Source of the DNA: Astrocystis sublimbata
Lineage: Eukaryota > Ascomycota > Sordariomycetes > Xylariales > Xylariaceae
Length of the DNA: 64,000 bases
Reading direction: 5' to 3'
Assembly: GCA_022453515.1 (NCBI GenBank)
Contig: JAJNNY010000068.1
Span: 118,565-182,564 of the forward strand
Shown: in pieces, positions 36,001 through 47,193 of the stretch
Numbering within the stretch: position 1 is the stretch's first letter
Layout: every line of letters starts with the position of its first letter
Notes under the pieces: model-generated
Seen by the model: only the letters and a program-made list of their open reading frames with translations
The model's database searches: none
What the model was told of the DNA's origin: nothing
Translations under genes and position numbers: made by a program

Positions 36001-37437
36001 CGAACTGCTTGAGAGGTAGGCTTTCCCCCCAGATAACGAACGTATTTCCCGCTACCTGCACCCAGCATATTGACTTGCTTCGCAACATACTAACTCTTCA
36101 CTCTTTGCAGTCTTCTCGGAAAGATTCTTAGCATGGTGGAGGCTGGCTCCATAAAGCCAATCACACCTGTTAAGATTTTCTCCTTCTCCGATATCCCTTC
36201 GTCCCTTAGGCTGATGCGCAGTGGGAAACATCTCGGGAAGATCGTTATTAGCAATGGCCCCGATGCACGAATCTTGCTACCTGTCAGACCTACACCCCCT
36301 GAGGTCAGACTGAGACCTGATGTTTGTTATCTAATCGTAGGCGGTCTCGGTGGGCTCTGCTCCAGTCTAGCTGTGTCCCTCGTCCGCCAAGGGGCAAAAC
36401 ACATTGCCGTGATGTCGCGAAACAATCGACAGGACGACCATACTCGGAGAACGATTCGAGACGCAGAAAGCCTCGGAGCTTCAATATACACATTTCAAGG
36501 CGACGTGTGCAAGCTCAAAGACATAGAGGCAGTGTTCAGGGCCATAAGATTACCGGTCGCCGGGATCGTTCAAGGTGCAATGGTCCTTCGTGATCGCACC
36601 TTCGAGTCGATGACTGTGGAAGACTACCACGCTGCGCTCAAATGCAAGGTCACAGGCACATGGAACCTGCACACAGTTTCCGAGCGTCAATGTCTTGAGC
36701 TCGACTTCTTCATATTGTTGTCGAGTATTTCCGGGCTTTGCGGAAGCAAAGGGCAAGCAAACTATGCAGCGGGCAATAGTTTCCTTGATGCATTTGCTAC
36801 TTTCCGGCGGCAAAATGGAAAACCTGCAACGTCAATCGATTTAGGTGTCATTCAAGACGTGGGATACATGGCCGAGAAGGAAACGCTCCAGAAGCGGTAC
36901 GACGAAGCCCTGTGGCAACACATCAATGAGCGACTTCTCCGTGAGATTTTCCACACGTCTCTACTTCCAAAGGCGCCTGAGCAGTATAACAACAGTGGTT
37001 ACCAAGAATCGTGCATGGTTACAGGCATACGCTTTCCTCAGCCTGCTAACTCACCACTCTTAATGGACGCCCGTTTCGGTGCCCTTTATCGACCGGCAGC
37101 CGACACGGTGTTGGGCAACAGTGCAAAAAAACAGGAAAGCTCGAAAGATGTTCAAACCATCTTATTGATGTTGGAATCAAAGGGGAAGACGCCAGCTGCG
37201 TTGAATGCAACAGTAAATGTACTCAACACTTATCTGGCGAGAAGTTTGCGCATGTCGGAAGCACTGGACGCCACGCGGGCTCTTGCGACATATGGCATTG
37301 ACTCACTCGCTGCTGTCGAACTTCGGAATTGGGTCCGAATGCATTTCGGGGTCCAGGTGTCAAGTCTGGAAATTATGACTGCGCAATCTTTGATTTCACT
37401 ATGCGACAAAGTAATATCTAGAATTGGGAAGACGTGA
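30022..37437 (+). CDS. Highly reducing type I polyketide synthase (KS-AT-DH-vestigial MT-ER-KR-ACP)
   Basis: This iterative type I PKS is the core enzyme of the cluster. Exons 30022-30442, 30499-35603, 35678-36015 and 36111-37437 encode 2,396 aa. The KS spans about residues 15-440 with DTACSSSL (Cys about 187), CHGTGTQVGDP and NIGHSEAAAG. The AT at about 555-880 has GHSSGE (Ser about 661). The DH at about 950-1240 has HPWLSDHRLGE (His about 985) and HPACIDGCFQ (Asp about 1170). The region at about 1290-1425 resembles a C-methyltransferase core but lacks the SAM-binding glycine motif. The ER at about 1690-1960 has HSATGGVGLAAIQL. The KR has IVGGLGGL and a Tyr in GQANYAAGNSF. The ACP carries YGIDSLAAVE (Ser about 2352). 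No thioesterase or reductase follows, so release must be by another protein. ATG 30043 is an alternative start. Confidence 0.95.
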
Positions 37438-37889
37438 ATGGTCGTTGTGGCATTCCGTAGCCACTGTTGCGAACTCTTTCTGTTGGAAAGGTCGTAGCAT
37501 GTCTGGTATTGCAAAAAATTAGCAAAGATTATAGACATTTAGTGAAGGAATCTGGTACCTTTTGAATGACGGGACTTCATCAACTAGAACTTTTGGACCG
37601 AGAAGCCTAGAGGAAAATGTTCACGGATGACAGGAATATGCCCTCTTTGGTATTGAAGCACTGAAGCTAGCCCTATAAGTATTGAAACAACCTGGTAAAA
37701 CGCCGGCCCATTCTGTAGCAGAACTCCGTCCGCACATGCACGCAAACGACATTGTTCAATCGAAAATTATACACTCTCGCCTATCTTTTTGACCCTCATA
37801 CGCGCTGGTTGAAGGCTGGATCTTCCAATCGATTAGCGTTCCAAGATGCCATCTCTCTACACACCCAGAAATGATGGGAATCCTTGAGA
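37438..37889. other. Convergent intergenic region PKS / RPC40
   Basis: These 452 bp between the 3' ends of the PKS and a housekeeping gene mark the right edge of the cluster. I see no gene. Confidence 0.6.
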
Positions 37890-39090
37890 CTAGAAGCCCT
37901 GAACCATATTTATCACTTGCGGCCGCAGAACCCCACACTTCTTCTTCAGCGTCGTGACAGCTTCGAGAAAGATCTCATCGCTGTCCCACTGCCCGGCACT
38001 CTCCACCGAGAAGATGAAGTGGTCTTTGACACGGCCAAGCTTGACCTTGCCCTCGAACTCCGGATGCCGCAGGACTTCTCGGCTGACGGTATCTCGCATG
38101 GGGTCCTTCACAACGGCCTTGAGCTCGCCCTCGTGGCCCTCGTAACCGCTTCCCTTCACCTTCGCCTCTTGTCGCGTTACTGGCTCGAGGCCGACAACGC
38201 CCGGAATGAAGCAGTTGGCGAACTTCTCGGCGTCGGTGCCGAGGATGGGCCGCAGGATCGAGATCTTGGGCATCAGCCTGTAGCTCGCGGTGGCGACGGG
38301 CGAGTACTTGGAGTGGTCCCAGCCGAAGCCCTTGTGCATGTGCATCTCGATATCGAGCTCCTGGCCAGGGCGCATCTTGGCGATCAGGATGTCCGGGTTG
38401 ACGGGACGGATGGTGTTCTCGCCCGAGAACCACTGCTCCTGGCCGCCGAGGGGCTCGAAGACGATGTCCTTGGCGTAGATGTGGGCGTTGTGGTAGAGCT
38501 CCTTCGGGTCTTTCGAGTCCTTGGGCGCGTCGGGGTATCGTGTGCACTTGGCCACTAGTTTCAGGCTCACCGTGTTCGTGTCGAAGGTGGTTGAATAGGC
38601 ATCTTCGTCCGGACCAGGCTTGCGCCAGAACCCCATGAACTCGCGCAGCCCTTTCTTGCCGCCCGTGAAGGGAATGAGGCCCAGTCTGTGCGCAAGCACT
38701 TCGTCTTGGATGACTGAGGTGTTGTTGTTCATGAATACGGTCTCGATGGCGAGGCTGGGAATATCGGCGATCATGATGCGGCGGAAGGCATTGGCGACGG
38801 AGGCGTCGATGCCTATGAGGGAGAACTGGGCTTCGAATTGGTCATTTTGGTGGAATTGGATACGGAAAGTACGTTGGAAATCGTCTTTGTCCCAGGCATG
38901 TTCTTCGTTCGCATAGTTGTCCGGGTACGCGTCGGAGACGGTGTTGGTGACCGTTTCCTTGTTGATGCCGATGGTCTAGAGAGCTCGTCAGTTATATGGT
39001 AACAGGCGGGCAACGAGGGCGTAGTAACCGTACATTGCGATACTCGAGTTCGGACGCACTTGGCCCCCGTCGTCCCGAAGAAGGCGCCAT
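37890..39090 (-). CDS. RPC40: RNA polymerase I and III shared subunit RPAC1 (AC40)
   Basis: AC40 is the alpha-like assembly subunit shared by nuclear RNA polymerases I and III, pairing with AC19. Exon 1 is 39090-39034 (19 codons) and exon 2 is 38975-37890, with a 58-nt intron (GTACGG...TAG), encoding 380 aa. Exon 2 contains the alpha motif SVANAFRRIMIADIPSLAIE followed by NTSVIQDEVLAHRLGLIP, which is diagnostic of the family. The later block HSKYSPVATASYRLMP is also typical, and the C-terminus ends in VLRPQVINMVQGF. The length fits the family. It marks resumption of housekeeping genes after the cluster. Confidence 0.93.
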
Positions 39091-39631
39091 GATGTTGTTG
39101 GGTGAATGACTTTAAGCAGTCTGCTTTGCTTGTATGGTGGGGTGAACTGAAGACGATGCGATGGCTACCAAAAAAATAGTTGAAGGGAAGATATTATCGA
39201 TAAGACGTCAATCAATTAAATCCGGACACACGCCCCCATCATCAATACGCTCACCCCACTAGCTCTACAGGGTAGCATTCCTAAGCTCACCACCATAGAA
39301 TACTTTTATTATTATTATAGTGCTTTGGTGGCCACTGATCATTGTGTCCGAATTTGCTTGCTTAGATAGGGTATTGCCAACTATGTGGTTGAAGAAAATT
39401 GGGTAGCATTGCATTGCCTTAGCTGTTGTAGACGTAGTGCCCCCGGAACTTTTTTTAAGCAGAAAACATGAAGGGAACACGATCTAGATAGGTTCGAATT
39501 GATGACCCATTCGCGAGGTTCCTATCGCGTGTATCGTCCAGGCGGATTGTGGATTTTGTACAGATTGAATCTAGAATACAACTATCATGATCCACTCATA
39601 CATGCGTAGACATACAGCTGGCGAGCCTCTC
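39091..39631. other. Intergenic region RPC40 / COQ6
   Basis: These 541 bp contain the upstream side of RPC40 and the 3' side of COQ6, with a short TTATTATTATTAT run near 39305-39320. I see no gene. Confidence 0.5.
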
Positions 39632-41182
39632 TCAAAACAGCTTGATGCCATTTCCAGCAGCCTGCTTCATGAAGAACCCCTTCAGAGGACCCATCGCATT
39701 AACTGCATTCAAGCCCCACGACCGCAAGGGAACCAGAGGACCGCTCTCCACCGAGTACAGCTTATGCAGCTTGTCGATCACGCCTAGCAGGACATGGTTC
39801 GCGACATATCGTTCCGAGTTGTACGCTTCCAGCGACATCTTCGTGCCGATGTCCTGCCCGTGCGCCACGGCGTAGTCGATCGTGTTAGCCAGGCTCTCGA
39901 CGTCGCCCTGTCCCTGATTGAGACCCTGGCCGGCGAGCGGATGTGTCGTGTGCGCGGCGTCGCCCACCAGCGCCACGCGCTCGCCGATATACGTGTCTGC
40001 GTGGCGCATTTTCAGGGGGAAGGATGCCACGGTGCCTTCTTGCACACCCACAACTTTCTGCGGCACGGCTTGGGCATCGAAACGCGTGTGCTGTAGCCTC
40101 CAAGATAGCTCATCTTCGTGTCCTGACTTCATTGTGTGCATGAACTGCAGATCAACCGGCGCGAGACGGAAAGCAGCATTGACGAGCGCGATGAAGTCTT
40201 TCGCAGAGAGGCTCTTCAGAAGCGCAGCGTTCGCAGGCGTCGTGGACCACACTAGGGTAGAGTAATTCCCTGGCATCGGGAGCATGGCGATGGGCCCTGT
40301 AGGGAGGAAGCGCTGGTATGCGATCTTGGTCTCGTCTCCAGCCCAGCCGCTGCCTTCCAACTCCAGTGTGGCGACGACACCGTGGCGCTCGTAGTCCCAG
40401 CCCTTGCTGTCAATACCGGCGAATGTCCTAACCGGACTGTTCGCACCGTCCGCGCCGACGAGCAGCCGTGCGGCGAGCTGCTTTCCTCCTCCTAGGTCAA
40501 CGATTGGCCATTCCCTGAAATCAAGCTGCTCCGTCTCCTCGCCCAGTGTGATATTTTCGACACGCGCGCCGTCGAATACGGAGACTCCGCCGAGCTCGTC
40601 GATGTGCCTGAGGAGGCCGGACGTGAGGTTCAGGTTCTCGACCATGTACGCGATAGTATTCCCTTGCGGGACTGACCCGGGCGCCCAGTCGAATTCGATG
40701 CGCGCATCTGACACGCCGTCCCAGACTTGCATCTCATGGTATGGCTGGACTCGATCTCGCTGTAAATGGTTCCAGGCGCCGATCTTGTTGAGGAAGTTGG
40801 CCGACTTGGGTGTGAGGGAGCTGCAGCGGTTCGAGAAACGGTTCGGAGGTAAGGTCCATGATCGTAACTTGCTGAGGTCCTGGGCTTCGACGAGAGCCAC
40901 TCGTAGGCCCGCCGTGGCGGGATTTGCTTCTGTAATTGATCATGTTCAGCAGATGGAACCAGACCTCTAGATTCACCGCCACGGTAACGGATACGCACTC
41001 AGTGCAGCGAGAAGACTTAGGCCAGCCGGCCCCCCGCCGACACAGACAACATCATAGATGTCGGGTCGGGACGTGCTGGCGTAGGATCTGGTCAGTTGTT
41101 GTCGTAGTTTCTGGTTGCACCTCCTACATAATCCCGGCGCCGACTGTCGCATGTGTCGGGTCGTCAGTCTGAGCGTTGCCAT
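39632..41182 (-). CDS. COQ6: Ubiquinone biosynthesis flavin monooxygenase COQ6, mitochondrial
   Basis: Coq6 is the FAD-dependent hydroxylase acting on the aromatic ring during coenzyme Q synthesis on the matrix side of the inner mitochondrial membrane. Exon 1 is 41182-40999 and exon 2 is 40929-39632, with a 69-nt intron (GTGCGT...CAG), encoding 493 aa. The N-terminus is a basic presequence (MATLRLTTRHMRQSAPGLCR). The dinucleotide fold GGGPAG lies at residues 49-54 and the intron junction gives LLAALKANPATAGL. The second FAD motif ALVGDAAHTTHPLAGQGLN is intact, as is the family DG-type motif LLVGADGANSPVR. The length matches known Coq6 proteins. The start at 41182 is preferred over upstream in-frame ATG 41284 because it opens the presequence. 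Confidence 0.92.
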
Positions 41183-41743
41183 TTTTGCTTGGGGCTCGGC
41201 AGGCGGCGCAAGAGGTGCTGGTTGGTAGGTGGTGGGATGGTGTTTGCGATAATGGTTGCGATGCCAAGACTTTAAGGTTGACAAGGATCTATAATTGAGA
41301 CCAGGGCAGCTACTGGGCCCCTGGATGCCTGGGGTGCCGTAGGGTGCTAGGTAGCTCTTGTGCTTTGCAACTACCTATTTAACTTCAAGTTACTTCGTAC
41401 AATATTCACAAGTTGATAGACAAGTTGATGCATCAGTTTGAATGGATGTATTTTATGCCTTGCAATAGCTAACGAGAAAAAAAACCATTGATATTCAGAT
41501 GCGATTATGTTGAAACAAGCAGCCTAATAGCGCCCGGCTTTCATCCCCCTCGTGAGCAATTCCAACCTATACAAATTCCTTCTTCTCTGGCTTCACTATA
41601 CTGATGTGATGTACCTCCTCATTAATACTGGACCGCCGGTGAACAAGATACAATTTGTCCAATAGGCCTTTTATAACCGCTCCCGTTCCCCAACAGCGTG
41701 GCTTACATTAACCCTTAATCATTTCAAGCACCAACTGGCACCA
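41183..41743. other. Intergenic region COQ6 / PIL1
   Basis: These 561 bp between two minus-strand genes hold the COQ6 promoter side and the PIL1 3' side. I see no gene. Confidence 0.5.
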
Positions 41744-42781
41744 TCAAGTCCGTTGTGGACTTGTAGACGCCGAAACAAATGCGTTATCGGTTTCGAGAGC
41801 CTTGTCAGTCGACGACTCGTCACTTTTATGAGAGAATCCAGTGTCGACCTTGGAGCTCGCCACTTCCTCGCTGATGGTATCGTGTCTCCGGTTTGCATCC
41901 CAGCTCTTGAGGTCGTCTTCGGCATCATTCAGGACTTGACGAGCAGCACCACCGTTTTCATACATCCTGCGCCCATCACCTGGTGTGACCGGAGTGTCAT
42001 CGAGGAGCGAGACGAGACGCTGTCCGTGCTTGGCAAGGATGATTTGCTTTTCGGCGCGCTCTATCACGGCCAGGAATTCGGCGTCGTAGGCTTCCTTCAG
42101 CTTTTTGCGAGTCTACCGTGCCACCAAATGAGTTAGCAGCCTCCTTACATTCCTGGCGGCAGGTGGTAAGGGTCAAGGAAGGTAGGTAACCTACAATATT
42201 CGACAATTGTGCCTCGGCAACCAAGTTCTCTGCTTCCGCTCTCACCAGTTCCTGCTCGAGAACAACGAGTTTCGCACTCTGGGGCTCCTTGGCCTTGATC
42301 TTCTGTATCTCATCGGCGATCTTGCCCTTGCTGTCGCGGCTCGGCTGCACGCTCTTCTCCGTGTTACGAATCGTCTTGAGGACGCCGCGGGCCTCGTCGA
42401 GGTTGTGCGCGTATGTGTCTTCCTGCGCCCCCAACTCGCTGAGCACGACGCCGATCTTGTCACTAAGGTCGGACACGGCCTCGTCTTGGGTCTGCTCGCC
42501 CCATTCTGACAACTCTCGGGCGATGGCTTCGCGTTCTTTGCCTGCCGTTTCGTGGGCCGTGATGAGATTGTTGTTCAACTTGATCAGGCGGTACAGGCGC
42601 CGGGACAGCTCCGGTTGGATCGACCCGCGAAGCGAAGCGAGCGAGAAGCCCTTCTTGTGCGAAGGTGACGAGGAATTAGTGTTGCTCTTGCCGGAGCGGA
42701 TGGATAGTGAACGATGCCTGGCATGATAGTTAGCCTGCCTTCGCCAGCTGACGTAAAATGGCATTGCCTCAAGATGTACAT
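41744..42781 (-). CDS. PIL1: Eisosome core component, Pil1/Lsp1 family (BAR domain)
   Basis: This is a plasma-membrane-shaping BAR protein that builds eisosomes. Clear coding exons are 42717-42195 and 42112-41744, joined by an 82-nt intron (GTAGGT...TAG). Family blocks include SVQPSRDSKGKIADEI, VVLEQELVRAEAENLVAEAQ across to LSNITRKKLKEAYDAEF, and LLDDTPVTPGDG. The tail is acidic and Ser-rich. For the start I propose that the ATG itself is split: AT at 42781-42780, an intron at 42779-42718 (62 nt, GTACAT, GCTAAC branch, CAG), then G CAT CGT, giving MHRSLSIRSG. Family members as I remember them begin MHR. This gives 297 aa. Without that intron the frame could begin at ATG 42764 with MPFYVSW. 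It may be the LSP1 or PilB paralogue rather than PIL1 itself. Confidence 0.88.
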
Positions 42782-44067
42782 AGCTGTCAAATCTACCGAA
42801 GCTTGACTGCTTGCGAGACAGGATATGGGAGGTGCTGGAGATGATGCTCGGAATTTCAACTCGAGCTCTGCCACTCCCTTTGAGTTGCCTTTAAAGAAGT
42901 ATTCCATCTTGTGTAGACCTACATATTGTGATTTGAAGATCGGAGTCTCTAGGTAGCCGGATGTTGGGGATGGTTGCTCCAGGGGATCGAACGTTCTATT
43001 GATCCATCAGTTGGCTGTCTCCTTCCTTATGAATCCCAGGATCACTCGGCAAGTAAGGTATGTAACAGATCCTAAACCACGGCAGGCATTCCCCATAACT
43101 TCCACGTGGAAGCAAGGTAGCCAAGAGACCACTTACATGAACTCTGGGTCGGTGCTTGTCACTGCAGATTCGCGTGGTGTGCCTTAGCTTCCGTATGATA
43201 TAGATCACAACCTGATATAATATTTTGGGATGCAATGGTAGGTGGGTATGATCTGAAACGATAAGTTTCGGTATGGGCAGCCGATGACTCTATGTACTTC
43301 CTATTTTTCTTTTTTGGCGAATTCGCAAGTTGCTTTACAGTCCGACTATCTAACATAGTACATGTAGGAGGTAGGCTAGGTTGAATGGGTTGTATCGCGA
43401 AATTTGGTGACGGAGGCCAGGAGGATCAAAATTCCAATGGGCCTTAATCAACTGAACAGCTACGTCATAGTCAAGTAGATTCATTGGTCAGGCTCCCGTC
43501 CACGGGAAACAAAGTGCACTAGCAGTGCGCGGTTCGAGCCAGACGAAAGGTGTGTGAATGCTATTGATGTCATGATGTCGATAAGAACATAGAAGTCATG
43601 ACCCCTGTGGGACGGACGCGCCTGTACCCCGCTTATTATGTAGCTAAAATAACATGAACTCCAACCTGCACCCTAAGATCTAGATCGCATCTGCGTGATA
43701 ACAATGGACCCCATCTCTCCAGAAAACACCGTCGAGACCGTGAAGTTGACCCCAGTCCCAGAAGACCCCTAAGCACTCCTTGTGAATTCCCAAAAATTTG
43801 TGATAAGTCAAATACAATAAATCAATGTCGTAAACATAGTAAAAGAGAGTCTTGATACGAGACAAATGAAGAGTCGTAGTGGTTCGCCTTGCCGTTGCGT
43901 CGGGGATCAACAATGACGTAAGAGGCTAACCTAGGGGCTAAGACGATGGCACCCTCAGTAGTGCCCATGTAAGTCTTGGTTCGCGTGACGGTCGTGGTAA
44001 TATTCATTATTCGATTTTGGAAAATCGATGCAGTCGGGTCGGTCTATCTCTATTTGTTTATTTGAGA
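42782..44067. other. Intergenic region upstream of PIL1
   Basis: These 1.3 kb hold the PIL1 promoter side. Minus-strand frames at 43913-43680 and 44007-43822 have no recognisable domain. A B-box-like GGTTCGAGCC near 43531 lacks the rest of a tRNA. Nothing else can be supported. Confidence 0.45.
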
Positions 44068-44289
44068 TCAACGGTGTCGTGTCAGGCTTGTTCGCTCATA
44101 GACAATGGGCCCGCCGTGGTGGTGGTGATGGCGACTTGTGGGCCGCTGCGGGTAACTTATGTACGCTGGCGTAGAAGCTCGCAGCTGGTGATGGTGATGA
44201 TGGTGACCATGGTGGTTGTGGTGTTGGCGCACGGGAATGTATTCCTCGTGGTAATAGTACTTGCGAGAGGGCTTCGAGCCGAAACACAT
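44068..44289 (-). CDS. Small His-rich hypothetical protein
   Basis: This is a 73-residue single-exon frame starting MCFGSKPSRKYYYHEEY and ending ERTSLTRHR. It has two histidine runs (near residues 22-34 and 54-58) between Tyr, Arg and Pro-rich segments. Small fungal proteins beginning MCFGSK with His- and Arg-rich tails look familiar to me, so I favour a real gene, but I know no function. The His runs could bind metal. A longer start at 44313 (MHYPDAIN...) is possible. No signal peptide is seen. Confidence 0.5.
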   Translation of the reverse strand: MCFGSKPSRKYYYHEEYIPVRQHHNHHGHHHHHHQLRASTPAYISYPQRPTSRHHHHHGGPIVYERTSLTRHR

Positions 44290-45601
44290 ATTGATGGCGT
44301 CGGGGTAATGCAAATTGACCGAACTTCTCGTAGTTGTAAATAGTCGTTTGGCGAATCGACGCCTTTTGTTGCGCTATCAAGAAGGTTTGGGGCGAATGTC
44401 TTGAGTTATCTAATGGTAGATTGAAAGCGACTAGAGTTCTCGCAATATTGGAAATAAGATAGCTGAATGAGATTAGGATAGAAGGAAGCCTTGTCTAGAA
44501 ATTGGGCAGGCGGGCGGCCAGGCCATTTTATTATACCACTGATCATGCAGATTTTCAGGTCGGCTGTAAGTTGATCAGCTGAGCCAGGAAGCGAGGCCAA
44601 GATCCTTGCACCCTGACGTTTGGACCCTTCGCTGCTAGCCCAGATGCCCAGATGCCCACCCAGATGATCGGACGGACACCAACGCAAGTCCTTGGAAATC
44701 GTCACCGAGATGGGCGAGGTGAGTTGAGTCATGACTCCGCCCCCATTCTTCAGTCCCGTCGTCTTGGATCGTGTCATAGCTTTTTATCCCGTTCCGAAGC
44801 CGTTGAGTTCTGGGTCCCGCGATTTGTCCATTGATACATGACAGGCAACATACTAGCACATCAGATGGTTTTCTGCTATCCTATTGCTCCACCCTCTTTG
44901 GTGGTATTCAATTTCAAGATAGATGACTTTAGTAGTTAATGGTAAATGTGTTGAACCTATATCAACAGGCAACCGAAAACAAAACACATCGCACATATCA
45001 TATGCAAGCTTACTGCTTTTACTGAGCCTCGAGTATGGCCTTCGCTGACAATATCAGTGTCTGCCTTGCAAGCCCAGCGTCCGAGGCGCAACTCGGTCAG
45101 CAAAGTAGACAGGCTAAAGTGTTGATACGCCATTCGAAAGTGTACGTCCATCCAGCCGGAGGTGGTGTAGCGCTAAAAGTAAGCGGACTGCAAGTCTCAA
45201 ATGAAAACCGGCTGATTCGTGCCAAGATGGTGTAAGGAACACCCTAGTTCGAGTACTGAGACTTAACTGGCAGAGGGGATCTTCGATCTTATCTTCAAGG
45301 ATAGTTGCAGCTTTGCACCTTTCCAACAGCAATTTGACACGCTGGTAGTGTAATTTCGTGGGGTTCTTGCCAATACTAGAAAGACTCTGACCAGGGCGGA
45401 GGTGCTGTGGGCAGAGATGTCATTGAATAAGCAAAAATAGATCTTCAGAAGGTAGCATATCAATCATTGGGCTGGTTTCCCTATTATCGATCATCATCTA
45501 AATAGTAAATTTGCATGTGGTATTCCGCACTTCAATGTCTTTTTTTATTCCTACAGCACTGTCTGGAAACCCCGCTTCTCCTTTACATCATGAGGGTATC
45601 A
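44290..45601. other. Intergenic region between His-rich gene and OST1
   Basis: These 1.3 kb contain short overlapping frames on both strands (for example 44777-44406 minus and 45035-45235 plus), none with a domain. The duplicated CCCAGATGCCC is at about 44639-44654. No gene can be supported. Confidence 0.45.
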
Positions 45602-47193
45602 TTATTTCGTCGAAATGCTCACGTCCAACTTGGAAAGCAACCACATACCCACAAAGACCGCAATGGTGCTCGTGAAAATAACGAGCGGTTTGCGGAGAGC
45701 AGCTGCGGTTGAATACTCGTACGACACAAAAAGTTCGCGGTCCCGTAGCTCGTCAACCAAGTTGCGTGCCTTGATCGTGAGAACAGCGCGGCCCACGGTG
45801 TCCAAGTAGGTTCTCACGATCTCGACATTGTGTTCAGTAATTGATGATTCGGGGGCGGTGGTGTGGTACTTGACATCCCTGCACGATCATTAGCGGCCAG
45901 CATTGAAGCTTAATATTCGAAACACTTACTGTGCGCCCTCGGGCAGGACAACGCGAATCTCGACGTGCTCATACTCAACACCCTCTGCCTGCTTTGGGCC
46001 TTCAATAAGAGGGACCTTCAGCAAGTATTTGCCGCCCGATCTCTTCAAGTAATTGTTCGAATCGGCGTTCCAGCCAACCGTGAAGGGGTATTTCCAACCA
46101 CCAAAGATAGGGTAGCGGGGTTTGAGCTCGAGGACTGCCTCGCGCTTGGAGGCGCGGAAGCGCGACGTTGACACATTACCGATCACATCGGTGAAGTAGG
46201 CATCCTTACTTCCAGCACCGAGAATGAACTTCAGCTCTTTCAGTGCGAAAGTTTGGGGGCTGAAATACTGAGACTGAGCCCATTTGACTCGGCTGAACTG
46301 GGAGGAAAGACTCGCGCCGTGGTGGAACAGCGTATATCGCTCCTCAAAGGCAACATTTCCTCCCCAGTGACTGACTTCAATGTCACGTTCGAGCTCCGAA
46401 ACGTGGGAGACGGGCTTGTTGAACTCGTACCGCACAGTGGCAGGCGAGCTTGCACCGGCCGGAACCTCGGGGAAGGGACCATATGTAAGCTTTGATCCTT
46501 GCTTGACAGGGAACTCTTTGGTCTCTCCGGTTCCGGCGATCTTGGTGTAGTCGGGAGCATCAGAAGAAGGGAGCTTCACTTCGGTCTTCTGCTTCAGTGT
46601 GGGATAAGCCGAGTGGCAGTATGCGGAGAAGGCGTAGGTTAGGTATTGCTTGTCGGTCTGCGCAATGTATGCCGGCAACGGCTTCAGAGCATCCAGATAG
46701 TAGAAGGAGATGCCGAGTGTCTGTTGGCCCTTGGGGGAGAGAGGTGCAGGCAACTTGATGCGGTAGAATTGAGTGTCGCTGGCAATCTAGCTGTCAGTGA
46801 AAGTGTCACGGCAAGGGCAGAGTGGCCGTTAAGCTTGGCTTACCTTGAGGAGTCGAACTCAACGGCATCTACGATGAAACCAACGACGTCAGAGTTCTTC
46901 CTATCTTTGACCTCGAAGCCGCCGATGCGCTCCATCTGCCCGCTGGTGAAAGGCAGGTAGTATTCATCTTGGGGGTCTTGCGAATCGTTCTCGATCAGGA
47001 CGTTGATGGATTCTTTCGCATAGTTCTTCTCTAACGAGATGATGTGGACCAAGTTGGCGTTCTTGAAAACCTGGGGCGGCTTGAAGGTAGAAGGTAGGAC
47101 GACCTTGGACGAGGCTGATCCAGCAGCGGTGGTATCGGCGCAGGCTGCGGACAGGAGGGAAAGGCACGCAGCCGCGATGCCGGTGAACTTCAT
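45602..47193 (-). CDS. OST1: Oligosaccharyltransferase subunit OST1 (ribophorin I)
   Basis: Ost1 is a non-catalytic subunit of the oligosaccharyltransferase that N-glycosylates proteins in the endoplasmic reticulum. Exons 47193-46844, 46778-45930 and 45878-45602 encode 491 aa. The ATG at 47193 opens a signal peptide (MKFTGIAAACLSLLSAACA). Family blocks include LEKNYAKESINVLIEN, YYLDALKPLPAYIAQTDKQY, VSHWGGNVAFEERYTLFHHG and the very conserved RYPIFGGWKYPFTVGW. A single C-terminal membrane segment (VIFTSTIAVFVGMWLLSKL) anchors the protein. The first acceptor used (ATTGCCAG, 46779) is the only nearby one that keeps phase; an earlier CTAG would shift the frame. Confidence 0.93.

Larger units (their letters stand above)
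14350..37437. other. Candidate highly reducing polyketide biosynthetic gene cluster
   Basis: Eight contiguous genes make up the candidate cluster: carboxylesterase, CFEM receptor, P450, acyltransferase, alpha/beta hydrolase, FAD oxidase, SDR and HR-PKS. Housekeeping genes BET2 and RPC40 flank it on both sides. The gene types are those typical of fungal polyketide clusters. The core from the P450 to the PKS is the most secure; membership of the carboxylesterase and the receptor is inferred from position only. No pathway transcription factor, transporter or resistance gene is seen. Co-regulation is suggested by three divergent promoters. The product is unknown to me. Confidence 0.8.

Noticed and set aside
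43500..43560. B-box-like GGTTCGAGCC suggesting a tRNA
   Set aside because: The flanking bases cannot form the T-arm or acceptor stem and there is no A box at the right distance.
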